DNA of 64,000 nt from JBCBTD01 sp039818825 (GTDB taxonomy: Bacteria; Pseudomonadota; Alphaproteobacteria; Geminicoccales; Geminicoccaceae). The DNA is taken from positions 1 to 64,000 of the forward strand of contig JBCBTD010000007.1 in the NCBI GenBank assembly GCA_039818825.1. Reading direction: 5' to 3'. The position numbers and the translations under genes are program-made. The notes under the pieces are model-generated. The model had not been told where the DNA came from. It made no database searches and saw nothing but the letters and a program-made list of their open reading frames with translations. This document shows positions 35,489-43,658 of the stretch, one piece after another. Each line of letters starts with the position of its first letter. The first letter of the stretch is position 1.

Positions 35489-36849
35489 GCGTCGCCTCCA
35501 GCAAAGGCGGGTCTCGCGAACACCGCGTCGAGCGCTGCATCGAGCAGGCCACACTCCTCGAGGAGATCGAGCACGGTGTAGCGGCTACGGATGAACCGGC
35601 TGGCTTCGACGGTCGCCCGGTGGCGAGCAGCCCCGATCCCGAGGTCCGCGCCATAGACGGGAGCGCCGACAGCACGGAGCGCTGCGGCCATCTCGTCGGC
35701 GCTCGTCAACTGCTTGGCCAACGCCTCGCGCAAGCTCGGCCAAACGCTTCGGACATCCTGCAAGCGTCGGCGGTGATCGGTCGGGCTGAGGTGCTTGGCT
35801 CGGGTCTCGACGAGCGCCCGCTCGGCGACGCTCGGGTGGAATGCCTCACGGACGCTCGCTTCCTTCGTCATCATCGATGGCGCGAGCGCAACGATCCCAT
35901 CGACGTCCAACCCGGTCAGATCTTGGTCGAGCAGCCAGTCGTAGAGGGTGAGCACGGTGTGACAGCCCACGGCGACACAGGCGCCATGGGCCGCCGGTTC
36001 GCCAGCGACATGCAGGTTCTCCATCTCCCAAAGGTGGGCGATCTGGTGGTCGGCGCCCGAGGCCGGCCGCGACGTGCCGTGGATTTCCATCGCCAGCCCG
36101 GCAATGGTCAGGCCGGTGAAGAGCGCAGCTATGGCGCCGTGCTCGCCGGTTGCCACCGCCCCCGGCGCCGACAACCATTCGGGCAGGTGATCTTGGACCA
36201 GGGGCCAGGCGACGTCGTCGCGCGGCTCCACACCCAGGGCGTCGGCGACGAGCCAGTCGGCGCCGGCCGGCACCTTGCCAGCCAGATCGCCGTAACCCCA
36301 AGCGCTCATCGCCCGCGGCGCCGCGCCGATCACGTCGAGATCCGCAACGACGACGCGGGCCGGCCGGCAGTCGACGGTCTTTTTGAACCCCTCGTCCGAC
36401 AGCGGCGAACCGGCCGAGGCGTAGCCATCCATCGAGGCGGCCGTAGCGACGCAGAGATAGTCGCGGCGCGTCTCGAACGCGGCGAACTTGACGACGTCGT
36501 TGAGGACACCCGAGCCGACGACCACGGGAATGGCGTCGGTCTCCGCCAGGAGCACCGCAATGCTGGCCGCGAGCGCACGCGTCGGTTTCGGCTGCGGTAC
36601 TGCCGGCAACACGCAAGACTGGACCTGCCGACCGGCAGCGAGCAGTGCCGCCTCCACCGCGCCGCCAGCGGCACGGTAGGTGTTGCCGTCGGCGATCAAC
36701 ACCACGTCGGCAGGGCCGAAGAACCGGTCGAGCAACGACGGCGTGCCGTGCAGGACGCCCTCGCCGACTTCGATGGCATCGATGCTGGCTGAGCGCGCTA
36801 CCGCCGGGCGGACGACGGCGTCGAGCTGACGGCGCCACGCGCTGGTCAC
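35485..36849 (-). CDS. sn-Glycerol-1-phosphate dehydrogenase-like (AraM/EgsA family) protein
   Basis: 454-residue metal-dependent alcohol dehydrogenase of the glycerol-1-phosphate dehydrogenase group. NAD-binding GSGVLNDVVKFAA, ATAASMDGYAS and metal-site regions GDLAGKV and PASGADHQIAH are visible. Family members reduce dihydroxyacetone phosphate to G1P or act on related phosphopolyols. GTG start in a 4 nt overlap with the ABC ATPase gene. In this transporter-linked setting a catabolic role on an imported polyol is more likely than lipid synthesis. Confidence 0.83.
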   Translation of the reverse strand: MTSAWRRQLDAVVRPAVARSASIDAIEVGEGVLHGTPSLLDRFFGPADVVLIADGNTYRAAGGAVEAALLAAGRQVQSCVLPAVPQPKPTRALAASIAVLLAETDAIPVVVGSGVLNDVVKFAAFETRRDYLCVATAASMDGYASAGSPLSDEGFKKTVDCRPARVVVADLDVIGAAPRAMSAWGYGDLAGKVPAGADWLVADALGVEPRDDVAWPLVQDHLPEWLSAPGAVATGEHGAIAALFTGLTIAGLAMEIHGTSRPASGADHQIAHLWEMENLHVAGEPAAHGACVAVGCHTVLTLYDWLLDQDLTGLDVDGIVALAPSMMTKEASVREAFHPSVAERALVETRAKHLSPTDHRRRLQDVRSVWPSLREALAKQLTSADEMAAALRAVGAPVYGADLGIGAARHRATVEASRFIRSRYTVLDLLEECGLLDAALDAVFARPAFAGGDA

Positions 36850-37901
36850 GAGGTCAAGGCCACGCCGTCGGCGTCGAACAGGTGCGTCCGGTGGACCGGA
36901 AGCTCCAGCCCCACATCGGCACCGGCGCCGGTCGGGTCGTCGCCGTCGACCTTGACGACCAGGCGGTCGCCACCGGTGGTCCGGACGTAAAGGAAGCTCT
37001 CGCCACCGAGCTGTTCTTTGACTTCGACGCGAGCATCGAGCTGCCCTGACCCGGGCGCCCCAACGCGCAGGTGCTCCGGCCGGATACCGAGTTGGACGGG
37101 CGCGACCCTCGGATCACCGTGGGCCGGCAGCACGATGCCGGCATAGCGCACGCCGCCGTCTGCGGCCGCAACGTCGAGGAAGTTCATGCTAGGCGCGCCG
37201 ATGAACCCGGCGACGAACGCAGTTCGCGGTCGGTGGTAGAGCTCCATCGGCGGGCCGACCTGTTCGATCCGCCCACCGTTCAGCACGACGATCTTGTCGG
37301 CCATGGTCATCGCTTCGACCTGGTCGTGGGTCACGTAGATCATCGTCGCCCCGAGGTCGCTGTGCAGCGTCTCCAGCTCCACCCGCATCTGGATACGGAG
37401 CTTCGCATCCAGGTTGGACAGCGGCTCGTCGAACAGAAAGACCCGCGGCTGCTTGACGATCGCCCGACCGATGGCCACGCGCTGACGCTGCCCGCCGGAG
37501 AGTTGACCCGGACGGCGATCCATGTAGTCGGCCAACTGGAGGATCCGCGCCGCCTCGGCGACCCGGGTTCGGCGTTCCGCCGCCGGCACGCCGTTGACTT
37601 TCAGGCCGAATTCCATGTTCTCCTGCACCGTCATGTGCGGGTAAAGTGCGTAAGATTGAAAGACCATGGCGACGCCGCGCTCGGAGGGTTCGCGGCTCGT
37701 TACGTCGTCCTCGCCGATCTCGATCCGACCGCTTGCCACGTCCTCGAGCCCTGCGATCGCCCGGAGCATCGTCGACTTGCCACATCCGGACGGGCCGACG
37801 AACACCGCGAATTCACCGTCGGCAACCTCCAGGGAGACGTCGAACAGGACTTGGGTTACGCCGTAGAGTTTGTTCACGTTCGCTACCGCGACCCGAGCCA
37901 C
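36846..37901 (-). CDS. Carbohydrate ABC transporter ATP-binding protein (MalK/UgpC type)
   Basis: 351-residue ATPase: Walker A GPSGCGKST at about residue 38, signature LSGGQRQRVAIGRA, Walker B VFLFDEPLSNLD, then the C-terminal MalK-type regulatory (TOBE) domain. First gene of the minus-strand run. It energises the permeases encoded divergently from 39451. The intergenic region to the binding-protein gene holds the shared control DNA. Confidence 0.95.
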   Translation of the reverse strand: MARVAVANVNKLYGVTQVLFDVSLEVADGEFAVFVGPSGCGKSTMLRAIAGLEDVASGRIEIGEDDVTSREPSERGVAMVFQSYALYPHMTVQENMEFGLKVNGVPAAERRTRVAEAARILQLADYMDRRPGQLSGGQRQRVAIGRAIVKQPRVFLFDEPLSNLDAKLRIQMRVELETLHSDLGATMIYVTHDQVEAMTMADKIVVLNGGRIEQVGPPMELYHRPRTAFVAGFIGAPSMNFLDVAAADGGVRYAGIVLPAHGDPRVAPVQLGIRPEHLRVGAPGSGQLDARVEVKEQLGGESFLYVRTTGGDRLVVKVDGDDPTGAGADVGLELPVHRTHLFDADGVALTS

Positions 37902-38034
37902 CTACCTCTCCCGACCAACCGCCGCGACGTGATTTTTCCATTGACATCAACGCGGATTATACATTTGTCACTAGTTCCATACAGATGTGTGTCAACAGCA
38001 AAAACCGCTGCCGTGGGGCCTTGGGGAGGATGGG
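37902..38034. promoter_or_regulatory. Divergent control region of the polyol/sugar regulon
   Basis: 133 bp, AT-rich for this genome. It contains TTGACA at 37941-37946 and, on the minus strand, a perfect TATAAT (37961 to 37956) suited to the ATPase operon, though its -35 box is poor. TGACA at 37942 and TGTCA at 37966-37970 form a spaced dyad that could be an operator for the SorC-type regulator at 41180. GGGGAGGA precedes the binding-protein ATG. Confidence 0.4.
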
Positions 38035-39381
38035 ATGAACTGGACTTCGTTGGTCAGCATGACGGCGCTCGCCGCAGGCATTGCGTCGGTGGCATCAGCG
38101 CCGGCACACGCTCAGACATGGTCGCTGGAAGAAGCGGCCGCGCCCTATGGCGGCACGACGATCGACGTGCTGTTTCTGCTGCGCCCGGGCTACGAGGCCG
38201 CGGAAAAGATGCTGCCGATCTTCGAGGATGCCACCGGCATCCGGGTCAACGTCATCAAGACCCCCTACGAGAACGCGCTCGGCGAACAGGTCCGTGACTT
38301 CGTTGCCGGCGGCGATCTCGATGTCGCCCTGATCGATCTGGTCTGGATCGGCAATTTCGCAGAAAATGACTGGATCGTTCCGATCGACGAATTCACGAGC
38401 AACCCGGCGCTCGTCGACCCCGACCTCGATCTCGACGACTTTTTCCCGCTGGTGCTCGATGCCTTCGGCAGTTGGGACGGCGTGGTCTACGGGCTGCCGT
38501 TCGACAACTACTCCGGCCTCTTGTTCTACAACCGCTGCATGTTGGAAGACGCCGGCTTCGATCGCCCGCCGGAGACCTGGGCCGAGTTGAAGGACGTGTA
38601 CGGCCCGGCGCTGACCAAGGACGGCAAGCACGCTTTCGCGCTGCAATCCAAGCGCAACGAGACCCAGTCCGCCGACAGCTTCGCCCGTGTGCTTTGGCCG
38701 TTCGGTGGCTCGTTCCTCGACGCAGAGTTCCGCTCGAACCTCAATTCGCCGGAGAGCCAGGCCGGGCTGCAGTTCCGCCAGGACCTCATGGAGTACATGC
38801 CGGACGGCATCGTCGCCTACGACCACGCCGAAACGGTCAACGCTCTGGCCCAGGGCGATGTCGCCATGATCACCGAGTGGTCGGCGTTCTTCGCCAGCCT
38901 GACCGACCCGGAGACCTCGACGATCGTCGATTGCCTCGGCATTGCGCCGGAGCCGACGGGGCCGGCTGGCCGCAAGCCGGCGCTCGGCGGCTTCAGCCTT
39001 GCCGTGGCCTCGCAGGCCGGTGAACGCGAACGGGCGGCGGCGTGGCTGTTCATCCAATGGGTGACCTCGAAAGCCAATGCGCTCCAGTACCTGGAGCTGG
39101 GCGGCGTGCCCGCGCGGCAGTCGGTGTACGAACTGCCGGGCATTGCCGAGCGCTACGCGTTCGTTCCGGCGCTGGTCGAGAGCTGGCAAGATGGCGTGCC
39201 GGAGTTCCGCCCGCGGTTCGCCGAGTGGCCCGAAATCACCGAGATCGTCCAGGAGTGGGGGACGAAGATCATGCTCGGCGAGGTCTCGATCGACGAGGGC
39301 GCCCAGATCATCGGCGAGCGCATGGAAGCGGTCCTCGAGGATGCCGGGTACTACGACGGCAGCAAGCCGCTAGCGCAGTGA
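38035..39381 (+). CDS. Carbohydrate ABC transporter substrate-binding protein
   Basis: 448-residue periplasmic binding protein of the extracellular solute-binding family 1. Signal peptide ends APAHA before QTW (about residue 27). The ATG at 38035 was preferred over an upstream GTG because of GGGGAGGA. Motifs typical of the family include GLPFDNYSGLLFYN and the C-terminal RAAAWLFIQWVTS. The ligand is likely a sugar or polyol. Confidence 0.92.
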   Translation: MNWTSLVSMTALAAGIASVASAPAHAQTWSLEEAAAPYGGTTIDVLFLLRPGYEAAEKMLPIFEDATGIRVNVIKTPYENALGEQVRDFVAGGDLDVALIDLVWIGNFAENDWIVPIDEFTSNPALVDPDLDLDDFFPLVLDAFGSWDGVVYGLPFDNYSGLLFYNRCMLEDAGFDRPPETWAELKDVYGPALTKDGKHAFALQSKRNETQSADSFARVLWPFGGSFLDAEFRSNLNSPESQAGLQFRQDLMEYMPDGIVAYDHAETVNALAQGDVAMITEWSAFFASLTDPETSTIVDCLGIAPEPTGPAGRKPALGGFSLAVASQAGERERAAAWLFIQWVTSKANALQYLELGGVPARQSVYELPGIAERYAFVPALVESWQDGVPEFRPRFAEWPEITEIVQEWGTKIMLGEVSIDEGAQIIGERMEAVLEDAGYYDGSKPLAQ

Positions 39382-39450
39382 TGGCAAGCGACCGGCGGCG
39401 GGTGCGACACCCGCCGCCGTCGCCGGCAGCTTGGTCTACGAACCGCGACG

Positions 39451-40344
39451 ATGGCTGAACCCGTGACCCGGTCGTCTGGCCGCTGGGCGGCCGCGGGTTT
39501 CCTGGCCCCGGCGGTGGTCAGCCTTGCGGTGATCGGTCTGGCGCCGCTCGGCTTTGCGGTTTGGACCTCGCTCCACGACTACAACCTGACCAACCTCCGA
39601 AACGTCCGCTTCATCGGTCTGGAGAACTACACGGCGAGCCTGACGGACCCGGTGTTCTGGGACGCGCTCGGTCGAACGTTCTTGCTGCTGGGCTTCGCGT
39701 TGCCGCTACAGCTGGGCCTGGGTCTCCTGATAGCGTTGCTGCTGCATCGCCCCGGCCTCGGCTTCCTCAAGACCCTGACGCGGCTCGGTCTGGTCATCCC
39801 GATGGCAACCACCTACGCAGTCGTCGGGCTGCTGGGCCAAGTGATGTTCAACCTCAAATACGGGGTGGTGAACCAGCTGCTCGGCTTCGTCGGCATTGGC
39901 CCGATCGACTGGCTCGGCAATCCCGACATGGCCTTCGCCACGATCGTCTTCTGGGACGTCTGGCAGTGGACGCCCTTCTGCGCGCTCGTCTTCCTCGCCG
40001 GGCTGACGACGGTGCCGGGTGAGATCGAGGAAGCCGCACGGCTCGAGACCAAGAGCGGCTGGACGATCGTGCGCTACGTCCAGCTGCCCTACTTGCTGCC
40101 GGGCCTGACGGCGCTTCTGATCCTCCGGACCGCCGACACGCTGAAGCTGTTCGACATGGTCTTCACCATGACCCGCGGTGGCCCCGGCTCGTCGACCGAA
40201 CTCATCAGCCTGATGATCCAACGGATCGGTTTTCGTGCCTTCGATCAGGGCCTCGCCTCGGCACAAGCCGTCTTGTTGTTGATCATCACGATCGTCCTCA
40301 GCCGGCTCTACATCCGCATCGTCTACCGCGAGGTGTCGACGTGA
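39451..40344 (+). CDS. Carbohydrate ABC transporter permease (MalF/UgpA type)
   Basis: 297-residue inner-membrane subunit with six helices. The EAA loop EEAARLETKSGWTIVRYVQLPYLLPG, which docks the ATPase, is intact. 69 nt after the binding protein and overlapping the second permease by 4 nt. Confidence 0.94.
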   Translation: MAEPVTRSSGRWAAAGFLAPAVVSLAVIGLAPLGFAVWTSLHDYNLTNLRNVRFIGLENYTASLTDPVFWDALGRTFLLLGFALPLQLGLGLLIALLLHRPGLGFLKTLTRLGLVIPMATTYAVVGLLGQVMFNLKYGVVNQLLGFVGIGPIDWLGNPDMAFATIVFWDVWQWTPFCALVFLAGLTTVPGEIEEAARLETKSGWTIVRYVQLPYLLPGLTALLILRTADTLKLFDMVFTMTRGGPGSSTELISLMIQRIGFRAFDQGLASAQAVLLLIITIVLSRLYIRIVYREVST

Positions 40345-41171
40345 GCGGCCGCGGGTCGACCGGCGGCAGCGTTGCGGCTCAGGCTTTGCTGCTGGGCCTG
40401 ATCATCCTGCTTTGCGTTTTCCCCTTCTACTGGATGGTGACCACCAGCCTGAAGACGCAAGTGTTGGCCCTCGAGAGCCCGCCCGTTTGGCTGTTCCAAC
40501 CCACCCTCGCCAACTACGCCGAGGTGCTGTTCGACGATGAGGTCGGGCGGACCTTGATCAACTCGCTGATCGTCGCCGTCTGCACCACAGCGCTGGCAGT
40601 CAGCCTCGGCGCGCCGGCGGCCTACGCGCTCGCGCGGTTCGAGTTCAGGGGTAAACGCGAGCTTTGGTTCTGGTTCGTCACCAATCGCATGGTCAGTCCG
40701 ATCGTGCTGGCCCTGCCGTTCTTCTTGATCGTGAGAAATCTCGGGCTGCTCGACACCCACGTCGTGCTCATCCTGATCTACCTGACGTTCAACCTGCCGA
40801 TCGTGATCTGGATCTGCACCGACCAGTTCCGCTCGATCCCGCGCGACTTGGACGAAGCCGCGCGACTGGAGGGAGCGTCCCAATGGCGGATCTTCCGCTC
40901 GATCTGCCTGCCCCTTGCGATGCCGGGCGTTGCCGTATCGGCGATCTTCTCGTTCATTTTCTCTTGGAACGAGCTGATGTTTGCCCTCGTCCTGACCCGT
41001 ACCGACGCGAAGACGGCTCCGGCCATGGCAGTGAGCTTCATGGAAGGATACGATTTGCCTTATGGAAAGATCATGGCAACGTCGACGCTCATCGTCATTC
41101 CGGTGCTGGTGTTCGCGTTGATCGCGTCGCGGCAGCTGGTCCGCGGTCTGACGATGGGTGCGGTGAAGTAG
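40341..41171 (+). CDS. Carbohydrate ABC transporter permease (MalG/UgpE type)
   Basis: 276-residue second permease with six helices. EAA loop LDEAARLEGASQWRIFRSICLPLAMPG is present. GTG start in a 4 nt overlap with the first permease. Ends 8 nt before the regulator gene. Confidence 0.94.
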   Translation: MSGRGSTGGSVAAQALLLGLIILLCVFPFYWMVTTSLKTQVLALESPPVWLFQPTLANYAEVLFDDEVGRTLINSLIVAVCTTALAVSLGAPAAYALARFEFRGKRELWFWFVTNRMVSPIVLALPFFLIVRNLGLLDTHVVLILIYLTFNLPIVIWICTDQFRSIPRDLDEAARLEGASQWRIFRSICLPLAMPGVAVSAIFSFIFSWNELMFALVLTRTDAKTAPAMAVSFMEGYDLPYGKIMATSTLIVIPVLVFALIASRQLVRGLTMGAVK

Positions 41172-41179
41172 GGACCGAC

Positions 41180-42166
41180 ATGCGCATCAGGCGGCCCATG
41201 GCGGGCGACCAGGAAGAACGGTTCTTGGCGCGTGTCGCGTGGGCTTACCACGTCGAGGGGCTGACCCAGGTCGAGGTCGCCGACAAACTCGGCGTGACCC
41301 GGTTGCGGGTGAACAAGGCGCTCGCGGCCGCTCGACGGTCGGGTCTGATCCGCATTTCGTTCGATACCGCGTTCGCTCCTTGCGTCGACCTGGAACAACG
41401 GCTCTGCCGCCGCTACGAGCTGCTTCGCGCTTGCGTGGCGCCGCGCCCGGTCAGCGCCGAAGAGGTCCAGGCGTCGGTGGGCGCTGCCCTCGGCCACGTG
41501 CTGAGCGAGATCCTCGCCGGCCCGCAGATCCGTCTGTTCGGCATGTCGTGGGGCAACACGCTCAACCTGGCGACCCGGTTCGTGGCCCCGTTGGAGCGGC
41601 CGGATCTCGAGGTCGTCTCGGTGATGGGCGGCCTGACCAAGGGCTCCGACCTGCACAGTTTCGAGATCACCTCGAGGCTCGCCAATCTCTGCCACGCCCG
41701 ACACAGCTACTTTCCCGCTCCGCTCTACGCGGGCTCGAAGGAGAGCCGCGACATCATCATGGGGCTGGACGTGTTCGAGACCGTCCTGCGCAAGATCAAG
41801 GGCGCCGACGCGGTGGCGATGGCCGCGGGCGATCTGTCGCGACGTTCGTTGCTGATGCGCGATGCCCTGCCGAGCGATGTGGCGATGGACGACCTGCTCG
41901 ACGCCGGCGCCGTCGGTGACGTGCTCGGCACGGTGATCGACGCCGACGGTCGACCGATCGACCACCCGATCAACGAACGGGTCATCGGCATCGGGCTCGA
42001 AGACCTGCGCGCCATCCCCAACGTGATCCTGGCCGCCGGCGGGCCGCACAAAGTTGGCGTGATGCGCGCAGTGCTCGCCCGCGGTGTCATCGACACGCTG
42101 GTCACCGACGAGGACACGGCCGACGCGCTTCTGGGAGTCAACCGCGCGGAGTCCGACCCGGCCTGA
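41180..42166 (+). CDS. SorC/DeoR-type sugar-binding transcriptional regulator
   Basis: 328 residues. N-terminal helix-turn-helix (LTQVEVADKLGVTRLRVNKAL, residues about 27-50) and a C-terminal phosphosugar-binding domain related to the glucosamine-6-phosphate isomerase fold (RLFGMSWGNTL, VMGGLTKGSD, ILAAGGPHKV). Co-directional with and 8 nt after the permeases, so it probably controls the divergent polyol regulon in response to a phosphorylated intermediate. A second ATG lies at 41198. Confidence 0.9.
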   Translation: MRIRRPMAGDQEERFLARVAWAYHVEGLTQVEVADKLGVTRLRVNKALAAARRSGLIRISFDTAFAPCVDLEQRLCRRYELLRACVAPRPVSAEEVQASVGAALGHVLSEILAGPQIRLFGMSWGNTLNLATRFVAPLERPDLEVVSVMGGLTKGSDLHSFEITSRLANLCHARHSYFPAPLYAGSKESRDIIMGLDVFETVLRKIKGADAVAMAAGDLSRRSLLMRDALPSDVAMDDLLDAGAVGDVLGTVIDADGRPIDHPINERVIGIGLEDLRAIPNVILAAGGPHKVGVMRAVLARGVIDTLVTDEDTADALLGVNRAESDPA

Positions 42167-42215
42167 GCGAGCCGCCGACCGACAATGGCCGCCGTGCGGC
42201 AGGAGGACCCAAGGG

Positions 42216-42644
42216 TTGACGGCCGTAACCACCGGGATGCTCGGAGAAGGTTTCTACGACCGTCACTCAGCGCCGCAGTGGGCGGCCATCGAGGCGGTTC
42301 TGCCGTGGCTGGAAGACGCGATCGCCACCATGGACCTGCCCGAACCGCCGGCAACGCTCGGCGCTTACGCCGGTCGCGGCGAGCTGTTCGACGTCGGGGT
42401 CATGCTGGTCATGGGCGTGCTCGGCTACATGCTCGCGACGCTTCGCTATCCGCTGAGTGCGGTCGTTCTCGGCTTGGTCCTCGGGCCGCTTGCCGAGCGC
42501 TACTTCGTGCAGACGGTCGAGATGGTGAACTGGGATCTGAGCGTGTTCGTCACCCGCCCGATCTGCATCGCACTGTGGGTCGGGATCGCGTCGTCACTCG
42601 TCGCATCACGCGTGCTGGCGCGCCGCGCGCGAGGTGCTCAATAG
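42216..42644 (+). pseudogene. Chimeric remnant: methyltransferase N-terminus fused to TctA C-terminus
   Basis: An intact 142-codon frame with a TTG start and AGGAGG 9 nt upstream. The first ~45 residues (GEGFYDRHSAPQWAAIEAVLPWLEDAI) match the N-terminus of SAM-dependent methyltransferases whose motif I should follow. At about residue 53 it switches to RGELFDVGVMLVMGVLGYML through SVFVTRPICIALW, the last ~90 residues of the tripartite tricarboxylate permease TctA. Neither parent could work. It is best read as a deletion or recombination scar. The frame overlaps the convergent arginase gene by 7 bp. Confidence 0.65.
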
Positions 42645-43576
42645 CTCCGGGTCGCGCGGTCCATGACCCGCCGCCCGAACAGGCTGGCGGTCAGATCCAC
42701 CATCAGACGCGCGGTGCGTCCGCGGACGTCGAGGAAGGGATTGAGCTCGACCAGGTCGAGCGACGTCACGAGCCGGCTCTCGTGCAGCAGCTCCATCACC
42801 GAGTGCGCCTCGCGGAACGTCGCGCCGCCGGGCACCGTGGTACCGACTGCAGGCGCGATGTCGGGATCGAGAAAGTCGACGTCGAGGCTGACGTGCAGCA
42901 TGCCGCCAGCGGCGGCGACACGGTCGAGGAACGGCTGCAGCGAGCGGAGCACGCCGACCTCGTCGAGGGCGCGCATGTCGTGCACCTCGATGCCGTGACC
43001 GGCCACGAGATCGCGCTCGCGCTGGTCCACGGAACGCAAGCCCAGGATGCAGACGTTGCTCGGATCGACGGCCACCTGGAGCGGCCGCCCCAAAAGCGCG
43101 TCGAAGCCCGGCAGGCCGCAGGCATAGGCGAGCGGCATGCCATGGAGGTGACCAGTCTCCGACGTCTCGAAGGTGTTGAAGTCCGCATGGGCGTCGAGCC
43201 AGAGGACGAAGAACGGATGGACGGCGGCGGCCGCGGCTGCAGCATGGGCCGGCACCGTGCCGAGCGCTAGGCTGTGATCGCCGCCCAGATAGATGGGCGT
43301 CTCGGGGGCCTTGGCGCGCTCGAGCGCACGCGCGTGGATGGCCCTCGTCCAACCGGCGACGGCGCCAAGGTGCTTCACCTGACCAACCGTCGTCGCCACG
43401 TCGACGACGGCCTCGGCCACCACGTCACCGTCGTCGCGAACGTCGAGGCCCAATGACCGAAGCTCCTCGGCAAGCTTGGCGGTCCGGTAGGCGGCCGGAC
43501 CCATGGCGCAGCCGCGCCGGCCCGCACCCTCCTCGACCGCTACGCCCAGCAGCGCAACGGTCGCACCCCCGCTCAT
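42638..43576 (-). CDS. rocF: Arginase
   Basis: 312-residue ureohydrolase with the manganese-site motifs GGDHSLALGT, WLDAHADFNT and SLDVDFLDP. HLHGMPLAYACG and the C-terminal LDLVELNP support arginase rather than agmatinase. ATG at 43576 chosen over an upstream in-frame start. Last gene of a minus-strand set with NhaC and ornithine cyclodeaminase: arginine to ornithine plus urea. Confidence 0.92.
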   Translation of the reverse strand: MSGGATVALLGVAVEEGAGRRGCAMGPAAYRTAKLAEELRSLGLDVRDDGDVVAEAVVDVATTVGQVKHLGAVAGWTRAIHARALERAKAPETPIYLGGDHSLALGTVPAHAAAAAAAVHPFFVLWLDAHADFNTFETSETGHLHGMPLAYACGLPGFDALLGRPLQVAVDPSNVCILGLRSVDQRERDLVAGHGIEVHDMRALDEVGVLRSLQPFLDRVAAAGGMLHVSLDVDFLDPDIAPAVGTTVPGGATFREAHSVMELLHESRLVTSLDLVELNPFLDVRGRTARLMVDLTASLFGRRVMDRATRSY

Positions 43577-43658
43577 CCGTTGTTCGCCGATCGGATCGAG
43601 CCATCCCATCGACCCCGAGGCGAGCGCCGTGTGCGCTCGCAACGCCTTCCCGGCCCGC

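Noticed and set aside
37941..37963. Plus-strand promoter TTGACA with TATACA for the ABC binding protein
   Set aside because: The spacer is only 11-12 nt, too short for a sigma-70 promoter; kept only as part of a general control region.
42216..42644. Functional TctA-like small membrane protein
   Set aside because: Only the last ~90 residues of a ~500-residue permease are present and they are preceded by an unrelated methyltransferase start; no TctB or TctC is adjacent.
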